Notes: generated by a model from the sequence alone, not told the origin. Counted from the stretch's first letter, positions 25,259 through 35,206 are shown. The stretch: 64,000 nucleotides of DNA from Paeniglutamicibacter sulfureus (GCF_039535115.1 NZ_BAAAWO010000001.1:2790001-2854000), one strand, 5' to 3'. Numbers and translations: made by a program.

Positions 25259-26527
25259 TTAGGCGGAGGCCAGCGCCGGGGTGCCGGCGACGGTGCGCAC
25301 TGCCGCGGCGAGGATCGCCAGGCCGCGGCCCAGTTCCTCGTCGGTGACGGTCAGCGGCGGCATGAGCTTGACGACCTCGTCATCGGGACCGGAGGTCTCG
25401 ACCAGCAGTCCGTTCGCAAAGGCCTCGGCGGCGACCTTGGAAGCCGTCTCCAGATCCGGGAAGATGATGCCCACGAGCAGGCCGCGGCCGCGGAGGCCCG
25501 CGCCCTCGACGGTGCCAGCGATTTCCTCGAGTCCGCGGTGCAGCGTCTCGATGGTGCCCGCCAGCTGCTGCTGGAACTTGTCGTCGGCCCAGTAGGTGCG
25601 CAGCGCGGCGGTGGCGGTGACGAAGGCCGGGTTGTGGCCGCGGAAGGTTCCGTTGTGCTCGCCCGGCTCCCAGACATCCAGTTCCGGACGGAACAGCGTC
25701 AACGCCATCGGCAGCCCGTAGCCGGAGATCGACTTGGAGACGCATACGATGTCCGGCTCGATCCCGGCTTCCTCGAAGCTGAAGAAGGTGCCGGTGCGGC
25801 CGCATCCGGCCTGGACATCGTCGACGATCAGCAGGATGTCGTGGCGCTTGAGCAGCGCCGCGAGGCTGCGCAGCCATTCGATGCGGGCGGCACGCAGGCC
25901 GCCTTCGCCCTGCACGGTTTCGACGATCACGGCGGCCGGCTTGTCCACGCCGGAGCCCGAATCCTCCAGGACCCGCTCGAGCCACATGAAGTCGGCGGTG
26001 GTGCCGTCGAAGTAGTCATCGTAGGGGATCTTGGAGCTGTTGGTCAGCGGGATGCCGGCGCCCTTGCGCTTGAGCGAGTTGCCGGTGACCGACAGCGAGC
26101 CCAGGGTCATGCCGTGGAACGCGTTGGTGAAGGAGAGGATGTGCTGGCGCCCGGTGACCTTGCGGGCCAGCTTCAGGGCGGCCTCCACCGTGTTGGTGCC
26201 GGTCGGGCCCGGGAACATGACCTTGTAGTCAAGGTGGCGCGGCTTGAGGATCAGTTCCTGGAACGTCACAAGGAACTCTCGCTTGGCCGGGGTCATCATG
26301 TCCATCGAGTGGACGACCGCGCCGCTGGAAAGGTAGTCCAGCAACGGCTTGGTCAGCGCGGGGTTGTTGTGCCCGTAGTTCAGGGCGCCGGCGCCGGAGA
26401 AGAAGTCCAGGTACTCGGTCCCGTCCTCGGAAGTCTGCGTGGCGCCTTTGGCGTGCGTGAACACGACGGGCCAGCTGCGGCAGTAGCTGCGGACTTCGGA
26501 TTCCAGGGTTTCAAAAATATTGCTCAT
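25259..26527 (-). CDS. ectB: Diaminobutyrate-2-oxoglutarate transaminase
   Basis: Class III PLP-dependent aminotransferase of 422 residues that makes L-2,4-diaminobutyrate from aspartate semialdehyde and glutamate. [17 protein letters not shown] is the conserved EctB opening. [37 protein letters not shown] and [12 protein letters not shown] (PLP lysine) follow. AAGGGA lies before the ATG at 26527; the in-frame codons upstream to 26554 have no site. Central gene of ectABC. Confidence 0.96.
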   Translation of the reverse strand: MSNIFETLESEVRSYCRSWPVVFTHAKGATQTSEDGTEYLDFFSGAGALNYGHNNPALTKPLLDYLSSGAVVHSMDMMTPAKREFLVTFQELILKPRHLDYKVMFPGPTGTNTVEAALKLARKVTGRQHILSFTNAFHGMTLGSLSVTGNSLKRKGAGIPLTNSSKIPYDDYFDGTTADFMWLERVLEDSGSGVDKPAAVIVETVQGEGGLRAARIEWLRSLAALLKRHDILLIVDDVQAGCGRTGTFFSFEEAGIEPDIVCVSKSISGYGLPMALTLFRPELDVWEPGEHNGTFRGHNPAFVTATAALRTYWADDKFQQQLAGTIETLHRGLEEIAGTVEGAGLRGRGLLVGIIFPDLETASKVAAEAFANGLLVETSGPDDEVVKLMPPLTVTDEELGRGLAILAAAVRTVAGTPALASA

Positions 26528-26670
26528 GGTCTTTCCCTTCAATAGGTATGACAAAGCTGCGGCCGGTCCTCGAAGGAGCTGGCCTCGGTGCGAAGATACT
26601 GATGGTGGTGCGGGCAGGTCGGGCCGCCCGCTGGCCGCAATGGATACGGCGTGGTCAGGAAATGGTGCCG

Positions 26671-27234
26671 CTAGCGGCTTCCGGCGGCAGCCAGTTCAGG
26701 CACCGGTGAATTGGTGCCATGCCCCAGCGGGCCGATCCTGTACAGGTACTCGGTGTCGTGGTCGTCCGGGTAGAGCTCGGGGGTAAACAACGCCGTCCGG
26801 GTCAGTTCGGCACCGTGCCGTTCGGCGAAACGGGTGAACAGCCGGTTGGAAGGCGCGTTGTCATCGGTGACCGTGGTCTCGAGCAGTTCCGCGCCGCTGC
26901 GTGTTGCCAATTCGTCGAGCATGGCCGCAGCCAGGCCGCGCTGCTGGAAGTCGGCACCCACGGCGACCTGCCACACCATGAGTGTTCCCGGGTCCTCGGG
27001 GCGCAGGTAGCCGGTGACGAAGCCGGCCGGGGCACCGTCGATTTCGGCGATGAGCGACGTCTCGGCGAAGTCGCGGGCCCAGAGCAGGTACGCGTACGAA
27101 GTGTTCACGTCCAGTACTTGGCTGTCGTGGGCCATCTGCCACAGGGCGCGGCCGTCGGATACTGCTGGTTGGCGGAATGTTGCCTCGGACAATGTGTTTT
27201 CGAGTTCTTCAACCATCCATTCCAACGTAGCCAT
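26671..27234 (-). CDS. ectA: L-2,4-diaminobutyrate gamma-acetyltransferase
   Basis: GNAT-family enzyme of 187 residues, second step of ectoine synthesis. [17 protein letters not shown] and [16 protein letters not shown] are EctA-type substrate segments. [21 protein letters not shown] holds the acetyl-CoA loop, and [19 protein letters not shown] is the late GNAT motif. The ATG at 27234 has no good ribosome site; ATG 27216 is an alternative. As the first gene of ectABCD it probably carries the osmotically controlled promoter upstream, where I could not define clear elements. Confidence 0.95.
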   Translation of the reverse strand: MATLEWMVEELENTLSEATFRQPAVSDGRALWQMAHDSQVLDVNTSYAYLLWARDFAETSLIAEIDGAPAGFVTGYLRPEDPGTLMVWQVAVGADFQQRGLAAAMLDELATRSGAELLETTVTDDNAPSNRLFTRFAERHGAELTRTALFTPELYPDDHDTEYLYRIGPLGHGTNSPVPELAAAGSR

Positions 27235-27780
27235 ATGTCAGCAGAACTCAACCCCGAGTCCGGGGATTTGACAAGAATCGGCCAACGCCGGGGCTGCCGG
27301 CCCATTCGGAGGCATCCCATGGGCGACTAAGGAAGCGCGGGGGTCGAGCGGGACCCGAAAAAGGCCCGAAATACCGTTATCATTTTGTTATATTACGAAG
27401 GGTCCCACGGCCCCGGGCGCGATCCGGGGGCAGAGTGGTCGACATTGAAGGAGCGGACTGGCATGCGGGAAAGCTGCAACGTCGCCGAATGAATCCGCTC
27501 ATCGGAGCATCTACCTCTGTTGCGGGCGATCGCCGGAGACCCGAAATCGACGCCACACCGGGTATGACGCCACACCGGGTATGCAGAGACCCGTTCCCCG
27601 TGGCCACCGGGATCCAGGGAACCCTGGCCGTCAATCCCGACCCCGCTTTCGCCTGCCAATGGAGTTGGCCAAACCGGGCGCCGCTTACCCCCCTAAGGCT
27701 TGCACGTAAACCGCGGCCTAGCTTCCGGGATACGTGCCTGACGGTACGCTGCGGTGCTTTCCTGCGGGTGGGAGCCGCCT
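27235..27780. other. Long spacer upstream of ectA
   Basis: No gene is supported. It contains an AT-rich patch at about 27370-27400 (unusual in this GC-rich setting and a possible promoter of the ect operon with a leader of about 150 nt) and a 17-bp tandem repeat at 27549-27582. Confidence 0.5.
27549..27582. repeat. 17-bp perfect tandem repeat
   Basis: GACGCCACACCGGGTAT occurs twice without a gap, about 315 bp upstream of ectA and 200 bp from the stop of the DUF779 gene. Either a recent duplication or a paired binding site. Confidence 0.6.
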
Positions 27781-28194
27781 TTAGCGTTCAGGAAACTCGA
27801 TGATCTCGCTGCGGATCAGGAACCTCTTGCCCTCGGGCGCTTCCACGGAGAACCCCGAGCCTCGTCCGGGAACCACATCAATGGTCAGCTTGGTGTGCTT
27901 CCAGTACTCGAACTGCTCCCGGCTCATCCAGAAGTCCAGGGAGCCCAACGCACCGTCCTCGCCGTCCGGCAGCGCGAACGTGCCCAGCAGGATGTCCGAA
28001 TCGCCGGTCTTGAACTCCCCGGCCGGGAAGCACATGGGCGAGGACCCATCGCAGCAGCCGCCGGACTGGTGGAACATCAGCGGCCCGTGCCGGTTCCAGA
28101 GCTTGCGCAACAGGTCAGCGGCCTCCTGCCCGAGCGCCACCCGCGAAAATTCCTCGCCGGCAATCGCCGGCGCCGACTCGATGACGTTTTCCAT
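27781..28194 (-). CDS. DUF779 protein of the alcohol/aldehyde oxidation operon
   Basis: Protein of 137 residues matching DUF779, including LMFHQSGGCCDGSSPMCF, a conserved cysteine-rich segment, and FWMSREQFEYWKHTKLTIDVV. The function is unknown. The family is typically encoded beside aldehyde and alcohol dehydrogenases, as here, and may assist or repair one of them. The ATG at 28194 has AAGGGAG upstream. It is third in the operon, 148 bp after the alcohol dehydrogenase gene. Confidence 0.88.
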   Translation of the reverse strand: MENVIESAPAIAGEEFSRVALGQEAADLLRKLWNRHGPLMFHQSGGCCDGSSPMCFPAGEFKTGDSDILLGTFALPDGEDGALGSLDFWMSREQFEYWKHTKLTIDVVPGRGSGFSVEAPEGKRFLIRSEIIEFPER

Positions 28195-28240
28195 GGTCGT
28201 GCTCCCTTGTGCTTGTGGGTGTTTCCAATGGCAGACACCA

Positions 28241-28329
28241 CCGCCCGGCACCGTCTTGGGGGATCGGTGCCGGGCGGGAGGTGTGGAACGGTTCCTGCAC
28301 TGGCCCTGCCCTGGTTCCACGGGGCAGGG
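28241..28329 (-). other. Two hairpins between alcohol dehydrogenase and DUF779 genes
   Basis: A 13-bp perfect stem CCGCCCGGCACCG / CGGTGCCGGGCGG (28241-28277) and an 8-bp stem CCCTGCCC / GGGCAGGG (28304-28329) lie in the intercistronic gap. No T-tract follows, so mRNA stability or partial termination is more likely than full termination. Confidence 0.6.
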
Positions 28330-28342
28330 GGCTGGGCGTCCG

Positions 28343-29371
28343 CTACTTGTTGACGTAGTCGATGACCACGCGGCCATCGATCTTGGCGTGCTTCATTTCG
28401 TCGAAGACCGCGTTGACGTCCTCAAGCGGGCGGGTGTGGAAGGTGGGCTTGATCTTGCCGCGGGCGTAGAACTCCAGCGCCTCGTCCATGTCCTGCCGGG
28501 TGCCGACGATTGATCCGCGGATGGTCAGGCCCTTGAGCACGATGTCGAAGATCGGTGCCGGGAAGTCCCCCGGCGGCAGGCCATTGAACACGATGGTTCC
28601 GCCGCGCCGGGTCATGCCGATGGCTTGGCCGAATGCCGCCGGGTGCACCGCGGTGACGAGCACCCCGTGGGCGCCGCCGGTGGCCGCCTGGATGGCCTCG
28701 GCCGGGTCTTGCGCGAACGCGTTGACGGTGACCTCGGCGCCGTGGCTGCGGGCCAGGGCCAGTTTTTCCTCGGCGACGTCTACCGCGGCGACCCGCATGC
28801 CCATGGCGACCGCGTACTGCACTGCGATGTGCCCGAGCCCGCCGATGCCGGAGATGACGACCCACTGGCCGGGCTTCACTTCCGTCTGCTTCAGGCCCTT
28901 GTAGACGGTCACGCCGGCGCAGAGCACCGGGGCGATCTCGTACGGGTCCGAACCCTCGGGGATGTGTGCGGCGAACTTCGCATCCACCAGCATGTATTCG
29001 CCGAAGGAACCGTTGAGAGAGTATCCGCCGTTCTGCTGCGACTCGCAGAGGGTTTCCCAGCCGGTGCCGCAGTACTCGCAGCTGCCGCAGGCGCTGGCGA
29101 GCCAGGCGTTGCCGACCAGGTCGCCGACCTTGACCTCGGTGACGCCTTCGCCGATCTTCACGACGTTGCCGACGCCCTCGTGTCCGGGGACCAGCGGGAG
29201 GATCGGCTTGATGGGCCAGTCGCCCTCGGCGGCGTGGAGGTCGGTGTGGCAAACGCCGGAGGCGATGACCTTGACCAGCGCCTGGCCAGGGCCTGGCTCG
29301 GGGATCTCGGTGGTTCCAACGGTGAGTTCGTCGCCGAAGTTCTCGACTATGGCTGCGCGCATGGTGCTCAT
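28343..29371 (-). CDS. adhP: Zinc-dependent alcohol dehydrogenase (AdhP type)
   Basis: NAD-dependent oxidation of ethanol or other primary alcohols, 342 residues. The catalytic zinc ligands are in ASGVCHTDLHAAEGDW and LVPGHEGVG. The structural zinc cysteines are in ACGSCEYCGTGWETLC. The Rossmann motif GIGGLGHIAVQYA lies near residue 175. AAGGAA precedes the ATG at 29371. It is the middle gene of an aldehyde dehydrogenase-alcohol dehydrogenase-DUF779 run, consistent with alcohol to aldehyde to acid conversion. Confidence 0.93.
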   Translation of the reverse strand: MSTMRAAIVENFGDELTVGTTEIPEPGPGQALVKVIASGVCHTDLHAAEGDWPIKPILPLVPGHEGVGNVVKIGEGVTEVKVGDLVGNAWLASACGSCEYCGTGWETLCESQQNGGYSLNGSFGEYMLVDAKFAAHIPEGSDPYEIAPVLCAGVTVYKGLKQTEVKPGQWVVISGIGGLGHIAVQYAVAMGMRVAAVDVAEEKLALARSHGAEVTVNAFAQDPAEAIQAATGGAHGVLVTAVHPAAFGQAIGMTRRGGTIVFNGLPPGDFPAPIFDIVLKGLTIRGSIVGTRQDMDEALEFYARGKIKPTFHTRPLEDVNAVFDEMKHAKIDGRVVIDYVNK

Positions 29372-29508
29372 CAGTATTTCCTTGTCATTGGTTGATGGCG
29401 CGGGGACAGGGGGTTCGTGCACCGGAAGGTGACTGGCCCCTGATCACGCACCACGGAAGCAGGGCGGAAAGCGGGTGGTGCTCACGTGCGGGGGTGGTGC
29501 GCATTGGA

Positions 29509-29538
29509 GGGGTCGGCGGCTTTCCGGCCGCCGACCCC
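29509..29538 (-). other. Intercistronic hairpin after the aldehyde dehydrogenase gene
   Basis: A perfect 12-bp stem GGGGTCGGCGGC / GCCGCCGACCCC with a 6-nt loop lies 8 nt after the stop codon. No T-tract follows. Probably stabilises the upstream message or partly terminates it. Confidence 0.65.
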
Positions 29539-29546
29539 AGGGCGGT

Positions 29547-31070
29547 TTAGAAGAAACCGAGCTTGTTCTCGGAGTAGGAGACCAGCAGGTTCTTGGTCTG
29601 CTGGTAGTGGTCCAGCATCATCTTGTGGTTTTCGCGCCCGATGCCCGAGGACTTGTAGCCGCCGAACGCCGAGTGCGCCGGGTAGGCGTGGTACTGGTTG
29701 ACCCAGACGCGGCCGGCCTGGATGTCGCGGCCTGCGCGGTATGCGGTGTTGCCGTTGCGGCTCCACACCCCCGAGCCCAGCCCGTAGAGGGTGTCGTTGG
29801 CGATCTCGATGGCGTCCTCGTAGCCGGAGAACTTGGCGACCGAGACGACGGGGCCGAAGATCTCTTCCTGGAAGACGCGCATCTTGTTGTGGCCCTCGAA
29901 GATGGTCGGCTGCACGTAGTAACCGCCGGCCAGGTCGCCCTCGAGTTCGGCGCGGCCGCCGCCGGTGAGCACCTTGGCGCCCTCGGCCTTGCCGATGTCC
30001 AGGTAGGAGAGGATCTTTTCCAGCTGGTCGTTGGAGGCCTGGGCACCCATCATGGTCTCGGTGTCCAGCGGGTTGCCCTGCTTGATGGCCTGCGTGCGCT
30101 CCACGACGTCGGCCATGAACGTGTCGTAGATGGATTCCTGGACCAGGGCGCGCGAGGGGGCGGTGCAGACCTCGCCCTGGTTCAGCGCGAACATGGTGAA
30201 GCCTTCCTTGGCCTTGTCGTAGAACGCGTCGTCCTTGGCCGCGACGTCCTCGAAGAAGATGTTCGGGGACTTGCCGCCGAGTTCCAGGGTGACGGGGATG
30301 AGGTTCTCGGAGGCGTACTGCATGATCAGCCGGCCGGTGGTGGTCTCGCCGGTGAAGGCGATCTTGCGGATGCGTTTGTTGGAGGCCAGCGGCTTGCCGG
30401 CCTCGACGCCGAAGCCGTTGACCACGTTCAGCACGCCGGCCGGGAGCAGGTCGCCGATCAGTTCCATGAGCACCAGGATCGAGACCGGGGTCTGCTCGGC
30501 GGGCTTGAGCACGATGGCGTTACCCGCCGCCAAGGCCGGGGCCAGCTTCCACACGGCCATGAGGATCGGGAAGTTCCAGGGGATGATCTGCCCGACCACG
30601 CCGAGCGGCTCGTGGAAGTGGTAGGCGGTGGTGTGCTCGTCGATCTGCGAGAGGCCGCCCTCCTGGGCGCGGATGGCGCCGGCGAAGTAGCGGAAGTGGT
30701 CGACGGCCAGCGGCATGTCGGCGTTGATGGTCTCACGCACCGCCTTGCCGTTGTCCCAGGTCTCGGCGACTGCGAGCATCTCCAGGTTTTCCTCGATGCG
30801 GTCCGCGATCTTGTTCAGGATCACGGCGCGTGCCGCCGGACTGGTCTTGCCCCAGGGTCCGGCTGCGGCCTCTGCCGCGTCAAGGGCGGCCTCGATGTCC
30901 TCGGCGGTGCCGCGGCCGACCTCGCAGAAGCCCTTGCCGGTGACCGGGGTGATGTTCTCGAAGTACTCGCCCTTGATCGGGGCGACCCACTGGCCCCCGA
31001 TGTAGTGCTCGTAGCGGGACTTGAACTGGACCAGGGAACCCTCGGTGTTGGGGTTGGCGTAGACCGTCAT
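29547..31070 (-). CDS. Aldehyde dehydrogenase (acetaldehyde type, AldB/ExaC family)
   Basis: NAD(P)-dependent aldehyde dehydrogenase of 507 residues. It opens [29 protein letters not shown], typical of the ExaC/AldB group. [20 protein letters not shown] and [11 protein letters not shown] (Cys302) form the active site, and the end matches [25 protein letters not shown] lies before the ATG at 31070. First gene of the alcohol/aldehyde operon. A GAF regulator of the type normally linked to such operons is 2 kb away, beyond an HNH gene. Confidence 0.94.
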   Translation of the reverse strand: MTVYANPNTEGSLVQFKSRYEHYIGGQWVAPIKGEYFENITPVTGKGFCEVGRGTAEDIEAALDAAEAAAGPWGKTSPAARAVILNKIADRIEENLEMLAVAETWDNGKAVRETINADMPLAVDHFRYFAGAIRAQEGGLSQIDEHTTAYHFHEPLGVVGQIIPWNFPILMAVWKLAPALAAGNAIVLKPAEQTPVSILVLMELIGDLLPAGVLNVVNGFGVEAGKPLASNKRIRKIAFTGETTTGRLIMQYASENLIPVTLELGGKSPNIFFEDVAAKDDAFYDKAKEGFTMFALNQGEVCTAPSRALVQESIYDTFMADVVERTQAIKQGNPLDTETMMGAQASNDQLEKILSYLDIGKAEGAKVLTGGGRAELEGDLAGGYYVQPTIFEGHNKMRVFQEEIFGPVVSVAKFSGYEDAIEIANDTLYGLGSGVWSRNGNTAYRAGRDIQAGRVWVNQYHAYPAHSAFGGYKSSGIGRENHKMMLDHYQQTKNLLVSYSENKLGFF

Positions 31071-31325
31071 GACGACTCCTTGCAATCGGTGGTGTGGTGC
31101 GACTCTGGACGTGAGCCTACTCACACCAACGTTGCGGCAAGGTTGCATCAGTCCCTTCCACGGCGCCGGGCACCTCCGAACTATCCCCGGCACCCGTCAT
31201 GTGCCGGCAATCCACGTTGCACCATGACCCGTTTCGCCCGCCGCCACAGTTGCCCGCGTCCACTCTCCCCCACATTTCCCCGTTCCGGCAGCGGCCCGGG
31301 TCGTGGGCGGAGCACACTCGAGCGC

Positions 31326-33122
31326 ATGAGGACTTCCGCTGCACCGATCCCCCCGAGGGGGCATGCGCGCACCGACACCGCGATCCGCCACCTCGCCGAC
31401 GCGGTGGCCCGGTTGCGTGCCGCGCAGCGGGAGCTCGACGGGCTGGAGCCGGACGCGGCATCCGCCGCACTGTTGCTGGGCCTGCTGGAACAGGGGAACC
31501 GGGCGATCGCCTACGAGCAGCTGCGCACCGCCTTCCGAGCCGATGCGAACCAGGTGCACCGGCTGGACCCGGACACCGCGGCCGCCATCGACGCGCTGGC
31601 CGCCGACCCCGGCGCCTTGGCCGAGGGCACCGCGGAAGTTCCTCCTGAACGGATATGCCCGGGGATGGCACCGCACCGCGACACCGCCTCCTGGTTGCAG
31701 GCGCACCTGCACATCTCGGCCACCGAAGCCCGCCGCCGGATCACCGGCGGCCGTTTGCTCGTCGCACCGGCACCCACCCCGCCGGAGTCTCCCGACCATG
31801 GCCAGGACCGCCGGTCGCCAGATGAACCCGCAGCACGCGTGTCGGCGCCCCTGTTCCCGCTGCTGGCCGGGGCCGCGGCCGACGGGTCCGCCGACGTGGG
31901 CACCCTGGCGCAGCTGGCCGGGCGGCTGGAGTCGATGCAGCCGCGCATCGCCGAACGACCCGACGCGGCGAACCTGAACACCGCCATCGAAGAATCCCTG
32001 GTCCACGAGGCCCGCACCCGGGAGCCGAGGCACTCCCACAAGGCTCTCGCCGACTGGGGCACCTATCTGGCGGAGAACGGCGCCCCGATCACCGACGAGG
32101 AGATCCTGGCCAAGCGCGGCATGGTTTACCGCGGTTACCGCGACGGCTGCGACGAGTACCTGTTGCGCTGCGACCCCATCGACTCCGAAACGATCCTCGC
32201 CTTCGCCGAGGCCTGGACCAACCCGCGCTCCGACAAGCTCCCGCCCGCCTCCGCCTCTACCGGCGGTCTCGCCATCGATCCCGGCACCGGCACCACGGGC
32301 GCCAGCGGCCCGGGTCCCGACGCAGCGCAGGTCTCCGACGCCGCCGCTCCGGTCGGCATGCCCGCGCCCGAGTGGGCAGTGGCCCCGGGCACGAGCCCGG
32401 ACCTGGTCCCGCGAAGCGAATGGGCGTGCGGACCCCCCGCCACCGCCGACGGCACGAATGCTGCGAACCCCACCGCCAAACCCTGGGACACCTCGACGTG
32501 GTGGGAGGCCCGCGACCCGCGCACCGCCCCCCAACTGCTGTTGGACGGGGTAATCGCCGCCATCAGCGGCACCCTGAACGGCACCGGCGTCCCCGAATCC
32601 GGGGGCCTGCGCGTGAAGGTCGGGGTGCTGATCGATTACCGCGCCCTGCTGGGCCAATGCGAGGACGCCGGGATCACCGACCACGGCCGCCCGATCTCCG
32701 CCGCGAGCATCCGCCGCCTCGCCTGCAACGGCGACATCCTCCCCGCGGTGCTCGGCACCGAGGGGGAGATCCTAGATCTGGGACGGGAGGCACGCAGCTT
32801 CTCCCCGGCGCAGCGCAAGGCCCTGGCCATCCGCGACCGCGGCTGCGTGGTCCCCGGCTGCCACCGTCCTGCCGCAACCACCGAGGCCCACCATGTGAAG
32901 CCCTGGCAGGAGGGCGGGCCCACCAGCGTGGACAATGGATGTCTGACCTGCGCTTTCCATCATCTGCAGGTCCATTCCGGCCTGATCACCCTAAGAATGG
33001 TCAACGGGATCCCGTACGTCATTGCCCGGGCCGGGCAGCCCCGCGGAGACCCGGAACGAAACCTGTACTGGCACCCCGAACTGCGCACCGCCGGCTACAC
33101 CCCGCCGATGTTCACCGACTAA
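31326..33122 (+). CDS. DUF222 and HNH endonuclease domain protein
   Basis: Protein of 598 residues of a family found in many copies in Arthrobacter and mycobacteria. An alpha-helical DUF222-type region covers about residues 15-480 (RLRAAQRELDGLE, GNRAIAYEQLRTAF, LNTAIEESLVHEARTRE). A C-terminal HNH nuclease follows (RDRGCVVPGCHRPAATTEAHHVKPWQEGGPTSVDNGCLTC, FHHLQVH). The linker around 300-400 is rich in Pro, Gly and Ala and looks low-complexity. The ATG at 31326 follows a weak site. Its stop overlaps that of the opposing GAF regulator. It separates that regulator from the alcohol/aldehyde operon, so it may be an insertion. Confidence 0.88.
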   Translation: MRTSAAPIPPRGHARTDTAIRHLADAVARLRAAQRELDGLEPDAASAALLLGLLEQGNRAIAYEQLRTAFRADANQVHRLDPDTAAAIDALAADPGALAEGTAEVPPERICPGMAPHRDTASWLQAHLHISATEARRRITGGRLLVAPAPTPPESPDHGQDRRSPDEPAARVSAPLFPLLAGAAADGSADVGTLAQLAGRLESMQPRIAERPDAANLNTAIEESLVHEARTREPRHSHKALADWGTYLAENGAPITDEEILAKRGMVYRGYRDGCDEYLLRCDPIDSETILAFAEAWTNPRSDKLPPASASTGGLAIDPGTGTTGASGPGPDAAQVSDAAAPVGMPAPEWAVAPGTSPDLVPRSEWACGPPATADGTNAANPTAKPWDTSTWWEARDPRTAPQLLLDGVIAAISGTLNGTGVPESGGLRVKVGVLIDYRALLGQCEDAGITDHGRPISAASIRRLACNGDILPAVLGTEGEILDLGREARSFSPAQRKALAIRDRGCVVPGCHRPAATTEAHHVKPWQEGGPTSVDNGCLTCAFHHLQVHSGLITLRMVNGIPYVIARAGQPRGDPERNLYWHPELRTAGYTPPMFTD

Positions 33123-34429
33123 GAACGGGTTTCGAGCCGTTCAAGCGCGGCAACCACCATGGCCCGGCGGGGCGAGCGGGCGGGCAGCACCTGCAACGTG
33201 GTTCCGAGGACCTCCTCGTCGTCCTGCACCTCGGGCAGCTCCAGGAAGCGAAGAAGTTGCGCATCGGTGCCATCCTGCAGCATCCCCTGCCGCAGGGCGG
33301 CAAAGACCTCGTCTCGGATCACCTCGATGCCCGGGGCCTGCGAGCGCGGGAGGACCGGACCCGCAAAATGGGCCAACGCTGCGTCGAGGTCACCGCCTTC
33401 TATGGCTAGCAGCACCTCCCGGGCGTCGCTTTGCGGCATACTCCCGAGCCGATACGGGCGAGAAAGGGGTACCAGCAGTGGATCGAATTCCGCCAAGACC
33501 TTGCGCAATCTGACCATTTCCGCCCGGAGCGTTCCCACATCGGCGGCATCGGGATTGAGATGCAACAACTCGACCAATTCCTCGCCGGTTAGCCCGCGGG
33601 GATGCCAACTCAGCAACGCGAGCAGTTCCGCGTGCCTGGTACTTAGATCAATGACCTTGTCGCCGCGGTGGAGCTCCGCTCCGGCGCCGGAGGTCAGCCG
33701 AAGCATTGACCTCGATACCGGTTCGGATTTCACCCGGGAGGCCGAAGGAACAATAAAGGACCTTTGCGACGGTTCGACTTTTTCCTGGTGCCAGCGCAAC
33801 TCGGACTCGGCCGCCGCCACCGCCGCTTTCAGGAGTGCCAGTGAATGTGCGGCGACGGCTTCCTCGCCGCCGGTAATGTCCACGACGCCGAGTATTTCCC
33901 CGGTGCCTGGCGCATGGATGGGGACAGCTGTGCAGCTCCAGCGTTGGGCAATGGGGTCGAAGTGTTCCGCACCTGAAACCTGCACTCCGCCTCGGGTGGC
34001 AAGCGCCGTGCCCGGCGCCGAGGTACCCACTGTGCGTTCGGACCAATCGGCACCGGGCACAAAAGCCATGGATTCGGCGTCCTGCAAGGCCTGGCTGTCT
34101 CCTTTGACCCAGAGTAGGCGTCCCGTGGGATCCCCGATGGCCAGGATCAACCCGGTCTCCCGTGCCGGTTCGAGAAGGAGCCGGTCAAAAACCGGAAGAA
34201 CAAGCCGCAACGGCGAGGTGCTCCGCAATTCGCGCAGGGCATCGTCGCTGAGCACCGTGTGGGCGTTGGATTCGGCCTTGCCCTTGTATTCCAGGGACCG
34301 CAGCCATGATTCGCGAACAACGTCGCGCAATTTCCAAGCCACGTGGTCGAGCGCCCCGATTCCCAGCGTCTCGTGGGCCGCCAGCGCACTGCGCTGCAGT
34401 GCCGGCGATGCCGGAGAATTGAGACGCAT
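33119..34429 (-). CDS. GAF-domain regulator with C-terminal winged helix (AcoR-like, no AAA domain)
   Basis: Regulator of 436 residues. The N-terminal half matches the sensor part of AcoR-type activators (DVVRESWLRSLEYKG; GLILAIGDPTGRLLWVKGD; GADWSERTVGTSAPGTALATRGGVQVSGAEHF, a GAF domain). The C-terminal part (DKVIDLSTRHAELLALLSWHPRGLTGEELVELLHLN, LRAEMVRLRKVL) is a winged helix like those of SARP/BTAD proteins. The sigma-54 ATPase is absent, as usual in actinobacteria. Such proteins are commonly encoded beside acetaldehyde/alcohol dehydrogenase operons, so control of 31070-27781 is likely. Confidence 0.82.
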   Translation of the reverse strand: MRLNSPASPALQRSALAAHETLGIGALDHVAWKLRDVVRESWLRSLEYKGKAESNAHTVLSDDALRELRSTSPLRLVLPVFDRLLLEPARETGLILAIGDPTGRLLWVKGDSQALQDAESMAFVPGADWSERTVGTSAPGTALATRGGVQVSGAEHFDPIAQRWSCTAVPIHAPGTGEILGVVDITGGEEAVAAHSLALLKAAVAAAESELRWHQEKVEPSQRSFIVPSASRVKSEPVSRSMLRLTSGAGAELHRGDKVIDLSTRHAELLALLSWHPRGLTGEELVELLHLNPDAADVGTLRAEMVRLRKVLAEFDPLLVPLSRPYRLGSMPQSDAREVLLAIEGGDLDAALAHFAGPVLPRSQAPGIEVIRDEVFAALRQGMLQDGTDAQLLRFLELPEVQDDEEVLGTTLQVLPARSPRRAMVVAALERLETRS

Positions 34430-34698
34430 TTTTCACCTTCCGGGGAACAAGGAGCCAAGGCGTGGAGTACCGACTGACACCCAGTGTGATCCCCTTCACC
34501 ATGCGCTCCCCAGCTTAGGTGAGATTCCTGGTCAGCTGAACCCCAAATGCACCCACGGCGGTCACCACATTCCCCGTGCAAGCGCAGGGATCCCGCAACC
34601 CTTGCCCCGACCCCCATGGCCCGAGCATTATGGGTTCGTGACGGTTTCGCACTTCACGCCCATGCACCCCCTTTCCCCCAAGCAAAGGAGCCGGCCCC

Positions 34699-35115
34699 AT
34701 GGCCCGCATGATTTTCGTCAATCTTCCCACCAAGGACCTCACTGCCTCGGATGCGTTTTATGCCGGGCTGGGATTTGAAAAGAACACCGACTTTTCCAAC
34801 GACGTGGCCTCCGCATGGATGATCACCGAGACCATCTGGGTCATGGTGCTCACCGAGGAGTTCTACTCCTCGTTCCTGCGCAACGGAGACAAACCCACCT
34901 ACGGCGCCGGCCCGCGTGAGGTGCTCAATGCCATCAGCGGGGAAACCCGTGAGGAAGTCGACGAGTACGCACGCCGCGCACTTGAACATGGCGGAACCAT
35001 CTACCGCGAGGCAGCGGAGGAGTTCCCGGGCATGTACTCGGTGGCCTTCCTGGATCCCGACGGCCACGAGTGGGAAGTGGGCTGGATGGACATGTCATCG
35101 GCCCCCGGGTCCTAA
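34699..35115 (+). CDS. VOC-family glyoxalase/bleomycin resistance-like protein
   Basis: Protein of 138 residues with two beta-alpha-beta-beta-beta units. MARMIFVNLPTKDLTASDAFYAGLGF opens it and SVAFLDPDGHEWEVGWMDM carries the last metal-ligand-type Glu. It resembles the YaeR/PhnB-like subset often annotated as extradiol dioxygenase-like. AAAGGAG lies 11 nt before the ATG. No pathway link is evident. Confidence 0.82.
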   Translation: MARMIFVNLPTKDLTASDAFYAGLGFEKNTDFSNDVASAWMITETIWVMVLTEEFYSSFLRNGDKPTYGAGPREVLNAISGETREEVDEYARRALEHGGTIYREAAEEFPGMYSVAFLDPDGHEWEVGWMDMSSAPGS

Positions 35116-35130
35116 GGAACCTGAAAAGAA

Positions 35131-35178
35131 GAGGCAGTCGTTCCTTGCGCTCCATAGGTCGCAAGGAACGACTGCCTC
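35131..35178. terminator. 19-bp perfect hairpin, shared bidirectional terminator
   Basis: The arms at 35131-35149 and 35160-35178 are perfectly complementary around a 10-nt loop. On the minus strand the stem is followed by TTCTTTTC, fitting termination of the small gene at 35207. On the plus strand it lies 16 nt after the VOC gene. Confidence 0.85.
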
Positions 35179-35206
35179 GTGGTTTCCGGTGCAGGGGCCT
35201 CCAGGG

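Noticed and set aside
29475..31325. In-frame 5' extension of the HNH gene
   Set aside because: It lies opposite the aldehyde dehydrogenase gene and is low in coding character. The protein family begins at the ATG at 31326.
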